DNA of 64,000 nucleotides from Zeimonas sp032027205 (lineage in GTDB: Bacteria > Pseudomonadota > Gammaproteobacteria > Burkholderiales > Burkholderiaceae_E). The notes beneath the pieces were generated by a model. That model saw only the letters and a list, made by a program, of their open reading frames with translations. It made no database searches and was not told the DNA's origin. This document shows positions 36,391-43,816 of the stretch, piece by piece; position 1 is the stretch's first letter; each line of letters begins with the position of its first letter. The stretch is taken from contig JAVSMN010000001.1 of assembly GCA_032027205.1 (NCBI GenBank), positions 3,847,418-3,911,417 on the forward strand, given 5' to 3'. A program made the translations under genes and the position numbers.

Positions 36391-37413
36391 ATGGTCACGA
36401 TCGGAGTCATCGGCTACGGATACTGGGGCCCGAACCTCGTGCGCAATTTCCACGAGGCAACCGACGCGCGCGTCGTGGCGGTGGCCGACCTGGACGGCAT
36501 GAAGCTCGAGGCGGTCTGCCGGCGATATCCGGCAATCCGCACGACCACCGATTTCCGCGAACTGCTCAACGACGCATCGATCGACGCGATCGCAGTGGCG
36601 ACGCCGGTGCGGACGCACTTCGAGCTCGGCATGGCGGCGCTCGCTGCGGGCAAGCACCTGTGGATGGAGAAGCCGATGACCGAGACGCCCGATCAGGCGC
36701 GACGCCTGATCGACGAGGCCGAAAGGCGTGGCCGCGTCCTCATCGTGGACCACACCTTCGTCTACACCGATGCGGTGCGCAAGATCGCCGAGCTGATCCA
36801 CGCCGGCGACCTCGGCCGTATCTACTACTACGACTCGATGCGCATCAACCTGGGGCTCTTCCAGCGCGACGTGAGCGTGGTCGCCGACCTCGCGGTGCAC
36901 GACTTCTCGATACTCGACTACCTTCTCGACGAACACCCGGTGGCGGTGTCGGCGTGCGGCATCAACCACTTTCCAGGCACGCCGGAGAACCTCGCATACG
37001 TCGCGCTGTTCTACGACTCGGGAACGATCGCGCATATCAACGTCAGCTGGCTTGCGCCGGTGAAGCTGCGCCAGATCCTCATCGGCGGCAGTCGGAAGAT
37101 GATCAAGTACGACGACCTCGAGCCGAGCGAGAAGATCAAGATCTACGACAAGGGCGTCGACTACACCGACGATCCCGAGCGGATCTTCGAGATGCGCATC
37201 GGCTATCGAACCGGAGACATGTGGGCGCCGAAGCTCGGTCTCACAGAAGCGCTGCGCGTCGAGGCGGAGCACTTCGCCGACTGTATCCAGAAAGGGAAGC
37301 TTCCCGACACGAACGCCCAACTCGGCCTGCACGTCGTCGAGCTGATCGAGGCCGCCAACCTGTCGATGCGGCGACGCGGCGAGACGGTCCAGATCCGCCA
37401 GGAGCACGCGTGA
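36391..37413 (+). CDS. Gfo/Idh/MocA-family sugar oxidoreductase (WbpB-like)
   Basis: 340 residues. The N-terminal NAD-binding motif is GVIGYGYWGPNLVRNF; MEKPM holds the conserved Lys of the family, and DLAVHDFSILDYLL the catalytic His region. The family oxidises nucleotide-sugar hydroxyls, in WbpB at C3 of UDP-GlcNAcA. It lies 66 bases after the acetyltransferase, with AAGGGGG before the ATG, and its TGA shares one base with the aminotransferase ATG (TGATG). This argues that oxidation and transamination are consecutive steps. Substrate identity is inferred from neighbours. Confidence 0.86.
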   Translation: MVTIGVIGYGYWGPNLVRNFHEATDARVVAVADLDGMKLEAVCRRYPAIRTTTDFRELLNDASIDAIAVATPVRTHFELGMAALAAGKHLWMEKPMTETPDQARRLIDEAERRGRVLIVDHTFVYTDAVRKIAELIHAGDLGRIYYYDSMRINLGLFQRDVSVVADLAVHDFSILDYLLDEHPVAVSACGINHFPGTPENLAYVALFYDSGTIAHINVSWLAPVKLRQILIGGSRKMIKYDDLEPSEKIKIYDKGVDYTDDPERIFEMRIGYRTGDMWAPKLGLTEALRVEAEHFADCIQKGKLPDTNAQLGLHVVELIEAANLSMRRRGETVQIRQEHA

Positions 37414-38513
37414 TGATTCCGTTCGTAGACCTGAAGGCGCAGTACGCAACGATCCGCCACGAGATCGAACCGGCGATCCTCGGCGTGCTCGAGCGATGCC
37501 AGTTCGTGCTCGGCAGCGAGGTGGCGGCCTTCGAAACCGAGTTCGCCTCGTATTGCAGCGCGGCGCACGGCGTCGGGGTGAACACCGGCACGAGTGCGCT
37601 ACACCTCGCGTTGCTGGCTGCCGGCATCGGCCGCGACGACGAAGTCATCACCGTGCCGTTCACGTTCGTGGCAACCGTCTCGGCGATCGACTACGTCGGT
37701 GCCACCCCCGTGTTCGTCGACATCGATCCTCGCACGTTCACGATCGATGTCGAGCGGATCGAGGCGGCGATCACGCCGAGAACGAAGGCGATCCTGCCGG
37801 TCCATCTCTACGGCATGCCTGCCGACATGGATCCGATCCTCGACATCGCGAGGCGCCATCGGCTGCTCGTCATCGAGGACGCTGCACAGGCGCACGGCGC
37901 CGAGTACAAGGGTCGGCGCGTGGGCAGCATCGGCGACATGGGCTGCTTCAGCTTCTACCCGGGCAAGAACCTGGGCGCGTACGGCGAAGGCGGCATGGTC
38001 ACCACCGACGACGCCGAATACGCGCGCAAGATCCGGATGCTGCGCGACTGGGGTGCGGAGCGGAAGTACGAGCACGTCATCAAGGGGTTCAACTTCCGGC
38101 TCGAGGAACTGCAGGCCGCGGTGTTGCGCGTGAAGCTGCGGCACCTCGAAGCGTGGACGGAGGCTCGGCGACGGGCTGCGGCCTGCTACGACGAGTACCT
38201 GGACGGAAGCACCGTTCAGAGAGCGCCGATCCCCGCCTATGCCCGCCACGTGCATCACATCTACGCGGTTCGCACGCCGGATCGTGCGGCATGGCAGGCG
38301 GCGCTGGCCGCCGACGGGATCCACACCGGGATCCACTACCCGACGCCGGTGCACTTGCTGCCCGCCTTTTCCGAGCTCCGTGGAAAGCCGGGCCAATTCC
38401 CGCACGCCGAGCGCGCCGCCAACGAAGTACTGTCGCTGCCAATGTTCGCGGAACTGACGCCCGAACAGTGCCAACGCGTCGCGCACAAGGTTCTAGCTCT
38501 GGCCAACTCGTAA
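37413..38513 (+). CDS. DegT/DnrJ/EryC1/StrS aminotransferase (WbpE-like)
   Basis: 366 residues from the ATG at 37413. Motifs: MIPFVDLKAQYATI, GVNTGTSALHLALLAAGI, EDAAQAHGAEY, and FSFYPGKNLGAYGEGG with the PLP lysine. The length and start are typical of WbpE/FdtB/QdtB-type 3-aminotransferases. Translation is coupled to the upstream oxidoreductase (TGATG). Together with the acetyltransferase at 35845 it likely makes a 3-acetamido sugar nucleotide for the polymer. Whether the carrier is UDP or dTDP cannot be read here. Confidence 0.9.
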   Translation: MIPFVDLKAQYATIRHEIEPAILGVLERCQFVLGSEVAAFETEFASYCSAAHGVGVNTGTSALHLALLAAGIGRDDEVITVPFTFVATVSAIDYVGATPVFVDIDPRTFTIDVERIEAAITPRTKAILPVHLYGMPADMDPILDIARRHRLLVIEDAAQAHGAEYKGRRVGSIGDMGCFSFYPGKNLGAYGEGGMVTTDDAEYARKIRMLRDWGAERKYEHVIKGFNFRLEELQAAVLRVKLRHLEAWTEARRRAAACYDEYLDGSTVQRAPIPAYARHVHHIYAVRTPDRAAWQAALAADGIHTGIHYPTPVHLLPAFSELRGKPGQFPHAERAANEVLSLPMFAELTPEQCQRVAHKVLALANS

Positions 38514-38543
38514 GTCCGAAGACTCCGGTAGAGGCAAGCAGAC

Positions 38544-39179
38544 GTGTCGTCGGCCGAGCCGCTTCTCGTCTTTCCGTGCAACGGAAACGCCGTCGAGGCG
38601 CTCGACTGCCTCGGCGATCGATGGCGTTTGCTCGGCTTCGTCGACGATGCCGAAGCGAAGAAGGGTTCGCGCGTGCACGGCCTCCCCGTCCATGGACGCG
38701 AGCTCCTGGCGCAACGCTCGGAAACGAAGGTGCTCGCGGTTCCCGGCAGCCCGTCGTCGTATCGATCGCGCAGGCAGGTCATCGAAGGACTCGGCGTGTC
38801 CGGCGCCCGCTTCGCCCGCGTCGTGCACCCGTCGGCTCGCATCTCGCCGATGGCCGTGATCGGCCGCAACGTGCTCATCATGGCAGGCGTTGTCGTCACG
38901 TCGAACGCCGTCATCGGCGATCACGTGTGCATCCTGCCCAACACCGTCGTTCATCACGACGTGACCGTGGGCGCATGGACCCTGATCGGCTCCAACGTGA
39001 CCCTGGCGGGTGGGGTCGAGCTCGGCGAGAACTGCTACATCGGCAGCGGCACGAGCGTGATGAACGGGCTGCGCGTGGGGCACGGGGCGCTCGTGGGGCT
39101 GGGCAGCACGCTCATCCGCAGCGTGGAGCCGGAAACGGTCGTCGCAGGCAACCCTGCCCGCGTTCTGCGGACCGGATGA
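38544..39179 (+). CDS. PglD/NeuD-like sugar O/N-acyltransferase
   Basis: 211 residues. An N-terminal nucleotide-sugar-binding domain (LLVFPCNGNAVEALDCLG, LLGFVDDAEAKKG) is followed by a left-handed beta-helix (ARISPMAVIGRNVLIMAGVVV and on), with NTVVHHDVTVG as the catalytic His pair and VVAGNPARVL at the end. PglD-family enzymes acetylate 4-amino sugars made by a DegT aminotransferase, and either DegT gene of this locus could supply it. The start is GTG at 38544; the stop forms an ATGA overlap with rmlB. Confidence 0.83.
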   Translation: MSSAEPLLVFPCNGNAVEALDCLGDRWRLLGFVDDAEAKKGSRVHGLPVHGRELLAQRSETKVLAVPGSPSSYRSRRQVIEGLGVSGARFARVVHPSARISPMAVIGRNVLIMAGVVVTSNAVIGDHVCILPNTVVHHDVTVGAWTLIGSNVTLAGGVELGENCYIGSGTSVMNGLRVGHGALVGLGSTLIRSVEPETVVAGNPARVLRTG

Positions 39180-40294
39180 ACACGGCCGATGCTCGCGCTT
39201 TTCAGTCAGTCGGAGTTGAGTCCAACGTGATCCTCGTCACCGGCGGCGCAGGCTTCATTGGCGCCAACTTCGTCCTCGACTGGATTCGCGAGATCGGCGA
39301 GCCGATCCTGAACCTGGACGGCTTGACCTACGCAGGCAATCGCCACAGCCTGGTAGCCCTGGAGAATTCGCGCGAGCACGTCTTCGTGCACGGCGACATC
39401 TGCGATCGTTCCCTGCTGGATGCGCTGCTGAAGACGCACCGCCCCCGCGCGCTCGTCCACTTCGCCGCCGAAAGTCATGTCGACCGGTCGATTCACGGCC
39501 CGGGTGCCTTTGTCCGCACCAATGTCGAGGGCACCTTCACGCTCCTGGAGGCGGCGCGCGCGTATTGGTCCACGCTGCCCGAGGTCGACGCACGCGCATT
39601 CCGCTTCGTGAACGTGTCGACCGATGAGGTCTACGGCTCGCTCGGGCCTGAGGATCCTCCCTTCTCGGAATCGACCCCCTACTCGCCGAACAGCCCGTAC
39701 TCGGCTTCCAAGGCCGCCGCCGATCATCTGGCGCGCGCCTGGTTCCATACCTACGGGTTGCCGGTCCTGATCACCCACTGCTCGAACAACTACGGGCCCT
39801 TCCAGTTCCCCGAAAAGCTGATCCCATTGACGCTCGTGAATGCGCTCGCGGGCCGGCCCCTGCCGCTCTACGGTGACGGCCTGAATGTGCGCGACTGGCT
39901 CTACGTCGGCGACCACTGCGCCGCAATTCGCGAGGTGCTGGCGCGCGGACGGCCAGGCGAAACCTACAACGTGGGCGGCAGGAGCGAGCGCACCAACCTG
40001 CAGATCGTGCAGGCGATCTGCGGCCTGCTCGACGAGCTGCGCCCTCGCCCGGAGGGTCCACACGCTCGCCTGATCCAGTTCGTCGCCGATCGGCCGGGTC
40101 ACGACCGGCGATATGCCGTCGACACCACGAAGCTCGAGAGCGAGATCGGGTGGCAGGCGAGGGAGAGTTTCGCGTCCGGGCTGCGGCGGACGGTACGCTG
40201 GTATCTGGAGAACGAAGGGTGGGTGCGGAACGTTCAATCGGGGGCGTACCGGGAATGGATCGACAGCCAGTACGGTGCAATGAGGACGGCGTGA
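39176..40294 (+). CDS. rmlB: dTDP-glucose 4,6-dehydratase
   Basis: 372 residues, slightly extended at the N-terminus. TGGAGFIGANFVLDW binds NAD; HFAAESHVDRS, NVSTDEVYGSL and the catalytic YSASKAAADHL are all present, as is the RmlB-specific HCSNNYGPFQFPEKLIPL. It converts dTDP-glucose to the 4-keto-6-deoxy intermediate, step two of dTDP-L-rhamnose synthesis. It overlaps its neighbours by ATGA and GTGA and leads the rmlBACD set. Confidence 0.96.
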   Translation: MNTADARAFQSVGVESNVILVTGGAGFIGANFVLDWIREIGEPILNLDGLTYAGNRHSLVALENSREHVFVHGDICDRSLLDALLKTHRPRALVHFAAESHVDRSIHGPGAFVRTNVEGTFTLLEAARAYWSTLPEVDARAFRFVNVSTDEVYGSLGPEDPPFSESTPYSPNSPYSASKAAADHLARAWFHTYGLPVLITHCSNNYGPFQFPEKLIPLTLVNALAGRPLPLYGDGLNVRDWLYVGDHCAAIREVLARGRPGETYNVGGRSERTNLQIVQAICGLLDELRPRPEGPHARLIQFVADRPGHDRRYAVDTTKLESEIGWQARESFASGLRRTVRWYLENEGWVRNVQSGAYREWIDSQYGAMRTA

Positions 40295-41181
40295 AGCCTT
40301 CGCGCCGAAAAGGCATCGTGCTGGCCGGCGGGTCGGGCACGCGCCTTCATCCCGTGACGATAGCCGCCTCCAAGCAGTTGCTGCCCGTCTACGACAAGCC
40401 GATGGTGTACTACCCGCTGTCGGTTCTGATGCTCGCGGGAATCCGGAACGTTCTTGTCATCTCCACGCCGCATGACCTGCCGATGTTCCAGCGCCTGCTC
40501 GGCGATGGAGGCGCCTGGGGTGTCCAACTCGAGTACGCGGTGCAGCCGGCACCCGAAGGCATCGCGCAGGCGTTCACGATCGGCGCCGACTTCGTCGGCA
40601 ACCAGCCCTCGGCGCTCGTGCTCGGAGACAACCTCTTCTACGGTCACGACCTCATGGCCCGGCTTCGGGAAGCCGATCGACGCGAAGACGGGGCGACGGT
40701 CTTCGCCTATCCGGTCAACGACCCGCAGCGATACGGCGTCGTCGAGTTCGACCCTTCGGGCCGAGCGATCAGCGTGGAGGAGAAGCCCGCGCAGCCCCGA
40801 AGCCGCTACGCGGTAACCGGGCTTTACTTCTACGATTCCCGCGTCGTCGACATTGCGCGCGATCTCCGTCCCTCGGCGCGCGGTGAGCTCGAGATCACCG
40901 ACGTCAACCTCGCCTACCTCGAAGCCGGAAAGCTCGACGTGCAGCGGCTGGGCCGTGGCGACGCGTGGCTCGACACCGGTACCCACGAATCGCTGCTCGA
41001 AGCCTCCCAATTCATCCAGACGATCGAGAAGCGTCAGGGCCTGAAGATCGCGTGCCTCGAGGAGATCGCCTGGCGGCAGGGCTGGATCGACGATGCACGG
41101 CTGCGTGAGAGGGGCGAGGCGCTCGCGAAGAGCGGGTACGGTGCTTATTTGCTGCGTTTGCTCGACGACGGGGTCTTCTGA
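40291..41181 (+). CDS. rmlA: Glucose-1-phosphate thymidylyltransferase
   Basis: 296 residues from the GTG at 40291 (GTGA overlap with rmlB). The signature GIVLAGGSGTRLHPVT, SKQLLPVYDKPMVYYPLS and VLGDNLFYG are intact, as are EKP and ITDVN. It makes dTDP-glucose from glucose-1-phosphate and dTTP and is normally feedback-inhibited by dTDP-rhamnose. Longer in-frame sequence upstream belongs to rmlB in another frame. Confidence 0.96.
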   Translation: MKPSRRKGIVLAGGSGTRLHPVTIAASKQLLPVYDKPMVYYPLSVLMLAGIRNVLVISTPHDLPMFQRLLGDGGAWGVQLEYAVQPAPEGIAQAFTIGADFVGNQPSALVLGDNLFYGHDLMARLREADRREDGATVFAYPVNDPQRYGVVEFDPSGRAISVEEKPAQPRSRYAVTGLYFYDSRVVDIARDLRPSARGELEITDVNLAYLEAGKLDVQRLGRGDAWLDTGTHESLLEASQFIQTIEKRQGLKIACLEEIAWRQGWIDDARLRERGEALAKSGYGAYLLRLLDDGVF

Positions 41182-41227
41182 CGCTCGACGGCGCCCGCAC
41201 TTCCACTCGAACGCAAGAGGAACTGCG

Positions 41228-41776
41228 ATGAACGTCCTCGCAACCGATCTCCCCGACGTGCTTCTCATCGAACCGAAGGTCTTCGGCGATGCGCGCGGCT
41301 TCTTCTACGAGAGCTGGAACGAGCGCGCTTTCGCCAAGGCGACGGGAGTGGAGCTGCGCTTCGTTCAGGACAACCATTCGAGGTCCCGAAGAGGTGTGCT
41401 GCGCGGCCTGCACTACCAACTCCGGCAGCCGCAAGGCAAGCTGATACGGGTAGTGCGCGGATCGATTTTCGATGTGACAGTCGACCTTCGACGCTCCTCT
41501 GCAGCGTTCGGGCGCTGGACGGGCGTGGAGCTCACCGAGGAAACCCGCCGGCAGCTCTGGGTGCCACCGGGCTTCGCACACGGGTTCCTCGTGCTTTCGG
41601 AGGTCGCAGAAGTGCTGTACAAGACCACCGACTACTACGCGCCCGAAGACGAGCGAACCTTGCTGTGGAATGACCCGCGGCTGGGCGTCCAGTGGCCGCT
41701 CCGCGGGCTCGAGCCTGTGTTGTCCAGCAAGGATGCAGCCGGGCGCCCCTTCGAAGAGTGCGAAGTCTTCGGATGA
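41228..41776 (+). CDS. rmlC: dTDP-4-dehydrorhamnose 3,5-epimerase
   Basis: 182 residues, normal length. Cupin signature with FVQDNHSRSRRGVLRGLHYQ (catalytic His in LHYQ), IRVVRGSIFDVTVDLR, and WVPPGFAHGFLVLSE. It epimerises C3 and C5 of dTDP-4-keto-6-deoxyglucose. The ATG at 41228 has AGAGGAA upstream, and the stop overlaps the rmlD ATG (ATGA). Confidence 0.96.
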   Translation: MNVLATDLPDVLLIEPKVFGDARGFFYESWNERAFAKATGVELRFVQDNHSRSRRGVLRGLHYQLRQPQGKLIRVVRGSIFDVTVDLRRSSAAFGRWTGVELTEETRRQLWVPPGFAHGFLVLSEVAEVLYKTTDYYAPEDERTLLWNDPRLGVQWPLRGLEPVLSSKDAAGRPFEECEVFG

Positions 41777-42690
41777 AGGGCTCGGCGTCCCCGCGAATCG
41801 TGCTCCTCGGCGCCCGCGGGCAGGTGGGGTGGGAACTCGCGCGAAGCCTGCAGGCGCTCGGCGAGCTCGTGGCCTGGAACCGGAGCGAGGCGGACCTTTC
41901 CGAGCCCCTTGCGCTTGCCGAACGTTTGGCGGCACATGCGCCCGACGTCGTGATCAGCGCCGCCGCCTACACCGCAGTGGATCGGGCCGAGCAGGAGCCG
42001 GGGCTTGCGATGGTCGTCAACGGCGTCGCGCCGGGTGTCCTGGCGGACGCGGCAAGACGCGCCGGTGCGCTTTTCGTGCACTACTCTACGGACTACGTCT
42101 TCGACGGCTCGGGGATCTCGCCTCGCAACGAGCACGACACCGCCAGCCCGATCAATGCCTACGGCCGGTCCAAACTGGCCGGGGAGAAGGCGGTTGCGGC
42201 GGCGGGCGGCGACTGGCTGATTCTGCGAACTAGCTGGGTCTATGCCGCGCGCGGGCAGAACTTCGTCCGGACGATGCTTCGGCTGGGTAGCGAGCGCGAG
42301 ACGCTGCGCGTGGTCGACGACCAGGTCGGCGCGCCCACCTCTGCGCGGTTCCTGGCCGATGCGACCGCACTGATCGTCCGGCAGGCCCTGGGGGAGCGCC
42401 GCTGCGGCGATTTTGCCTCGGAATTGCTGCACCTGAGTGCGTCGGGGGAAGCCAGCTGGCATGCATTTGCGGCGGCCATCTTCGAGGGCTGGCGCGCTCG
42501 CGAAAGGAATTCCGGGCTGAAAGTGCGCGAGCTGGTTCCGATCAGATCAGCCGAGTACCGAACCGCCGCGGCAAGGCCGCTGAACTCGCGGCTCGACTGC
42601 TCGCGTATCTCGTCGCGCTTCGGCTTGCACCGTCCCCACTGGAGGGTCGGTCTCGACCTGGTTCTGGACGAGCTTGCCGCAGACTCGTAA
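41773..42690 (+). CDS. rmlD: dTDP-4-dehydrorhamnose reductase
   Basis: 305 residues. RIVLLGARGQVGWELAR binds NAD(P)H; AAAYTAVDRAEQEP, YSTDYVFDG and the catalytic YGRSKLAGE are present. It reduces the last keto group to give dTDP-L-rhamnose. It is the last gene of the plus-strand polysaccharide arm and is followed at once by a long hairpin and then a convergent tRNA-Pro gene. Confidence 0.95.
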   Translation: MKGSASPRIVLLGARGQVGWELARSLQALGELVAWNRSEADLSEPLALAERLAAHAPDVVISAAAYTAVDRAEQEPGLAMVVNGVAPGVLADAARRAGALFVHYSTDYVFDGSGISPRNEHDTASPINAYGRSKLAGEKAVAAAGGDWLILRTSWVYAARGQNFVRTMLRLGSERETLRVVDDQVGAPTSARFLADATALIVRQALGERRCGDFASELLHLSASGEASWHAFAAAIFEGWRARERNSGLKVRELVPIRSAEYRTAAARPLNSRLDCSRISSRFGLHRPHWRVGLDLVLDELAADS

Positions 42691-42692
42691 AC

Positions 42693-42724
42693 GGCCGGCC
42701 GGCGACTGCTGTCGTCGGCCGGCC
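42693..42724 (+). terminator. Hairpin terminator between rmlD and tRNA-Pro
   Basis: A 14-bp stem (GGCCGGCCGGCGAC at 42693-42706 with GTCGTCGGCCGGCC at 42711-42724, one G-U pair) closes a TGCT loop directly after the rmlD stop. There is no long T-run, but it lies between convergent units and may work for both. Confidence 0.55.
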
Positions 42725-42737
42725 TACTCTCGTTACA

Positions 42738-42814
42738 TGGTCGGGACGGCGGGATTCGAACTCGCGACCCCTTGCACCCCATGCAAGTGCGCTACCAGGC
42801 TGCGCTACGTCCCG
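42738..42814 (-). tRNA. tRNA-Pro (anticodon GGG)
   Basis: The minus strand folds as a 77-nt tRNA with encoded CCA (42740-42738). Acceptor CGGGACG pairs with CGTCCCG; the anticodon stem CTTGC/GCAAG encloses ATGGGGT, giving anticodon GGG; GTTCGAATC forms the T loop. It sits downstream of merR, as often seen in betaproteobacteria, with its 3' end toward the polysaccharide genes. Confidence 0.95.
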
Positions 42815-42866
42815 AAGGCGCGAAGTATATCAGCCCGCCCTCGCCCGGCCGGAACGCGCGAGCCGG

Positions 42867-43286
42867 TCAGCGCAGCAGTTCGAGCGCCTTCTCGAGCTCC
42901 GCGCGGATCGCGGCGAGATCGACGCCGGTCGGTGCCGCGGCCGCGTCCCCGGCAGCAACCGCAGCCGTTTGCGTGTCTTCCTGCGCGGACGCCGGCTCGC
43001 GGCCCTTGGCCGCCTGCTGCGCCTCACCCAAGCGGTTGCGCGCCCCGCTGATCGTGAAGCCCTGCTCGTAGAGCAGCTCGCGGATGCGACGCACGAGCAG
43101 CACTTCGTGGTGCTGGTAGTAGCGGCGGTTGCCGCGCCGCTTCATCGGGCGCAGCTGCGTGAATTCCTGTTCCCAGTAACGCAGCACGTGTGGCTTGACG
43201 CCGCACAGCTCGCTCACTTCGCCGATCGTGAAATAACGCTTCGCGGGAATCGGCGGCAACGCTGCCTTGGTATCGGTCTTCTGCAT
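42867..43286 (-). CDS. MerR-family transcriptional regulator
   Basis: 139 residues from the ATG at 43286. The N-terminal winged helix reads RYFTIGEVSELCGVKPHVLRYWEQEFTQLRPMKRRGNRRYYQ, then a second helix pair VLLVRRIRELLYEQGFTISGARNRL. No metal-binding cysteines follow; the Ala-rich C-terminus is short and of low complexity. It lies 38 bases after ihfA, the usual location of this uncharacterised MerR protein in beta- and gammaproteobacteria. The ligand and targets are unknown. Confidence 0.9.
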   Translation of the reverse strand: MQKTDTKAALPPIPAKRYFTIGEVSELCGVKPHVLRYWEQEFTQLRPMKRRGNRRYYQHHEVLLVRRIRELLYEQGFTISGARNRLGEAQQAAKGREPASAQEDTQTAAVAAGDAAAAPTGVDLAAIRAELEKALELLR

Positions 43287-43324
43287 CGTTTGCCGTGCCG
43301 GGCATGACGCCGGGCACAAGATTC

Positions 43325-43777
43325 CTAGGCGTCCTCGATCTGCGACTTCAGTTTCTGGCTGGCGTGGAAGGTGACCACGCGACGCGCCGAAATCGGAATT
43401 TCCTCGCCGGTTTTCGGGTTGCGCCCCGGACGCTGAGGTTTGTCGCGCAACTGGAAGTTGCCGAAACCCGAAAGCTTGACGCAACCGCCGCGCTCGAGCG
43501 CGCCGCGGATCTCGTCGAAGAAGGTTTCGACCATGTCTTTCGCTTCGCGCTTGTTGAGGCCGACGCGCTCGAAGAGCATCTCGGCGAGCTCGGCTTTGGT
43601 CAGCGTGAAGCCGTCGCTTTGCGCCGGCCCTTCGTCGGAGTCGGGGTCGCTGGCGAGCGGGAATTGCGCCGATCTAACGGCGGACTCCGAAGCTGCGGGG
43701 GCGCGCGCCGCGTCGACCGGCGCCTCGTTGCGATGGTCCGGGACCGCGTGGCCGAACGGGATCATCGTTTCCGCCAT
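43325..43777 (-). CDS. ihfA: Integration host factor alpha with N-terminal extension
   Basis: 150 residues. The HU/IHF fold starts at about residue 57 (FTLTKAELAEMLFERVGLNKREAKDMVETFF) and ends with the DNA arm GFGNFQLRDKPQRPGRNPKTGEEIPI and VVTFHASQKLK. It bends DNA as a heterodimer with IHF-beta. The usual alpha subunit is about 100 residues; here about 55 extra Ala/Pro/Asp-rich residues precede it, and the only ATG codons in frame are at residues 1 and 5, so the extension seems real. It lies between pheT and merR as expected. Confidence 0.93.
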   Translation of the reverse strand: MAETMIPFGHAVPDHRNEAPVDAARAPAASESAVRSAQFPLASDPDSDEGPAQSDGFTLTKAELAEMLFERVGLNKREAKDMVETFFDEIRGALERGGCVKLSGFGNFQLRDKPQRPGRNPKTGEEIPISARRVVTFHASQKLKSQIEDA

Positions 43778-43816
43778 CGTTCTCGAATCTGCCTGGGAAT
43801 GCTGCTGCTGGTTCGG

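Noticed and set aside
11545..42690. Exosortase/PEP-CTERM system
   Set aside because: The AsnB and glycosyltransferases resemble those in exosortase loci, but no exosortase and no PEP-CTERM tail was found.
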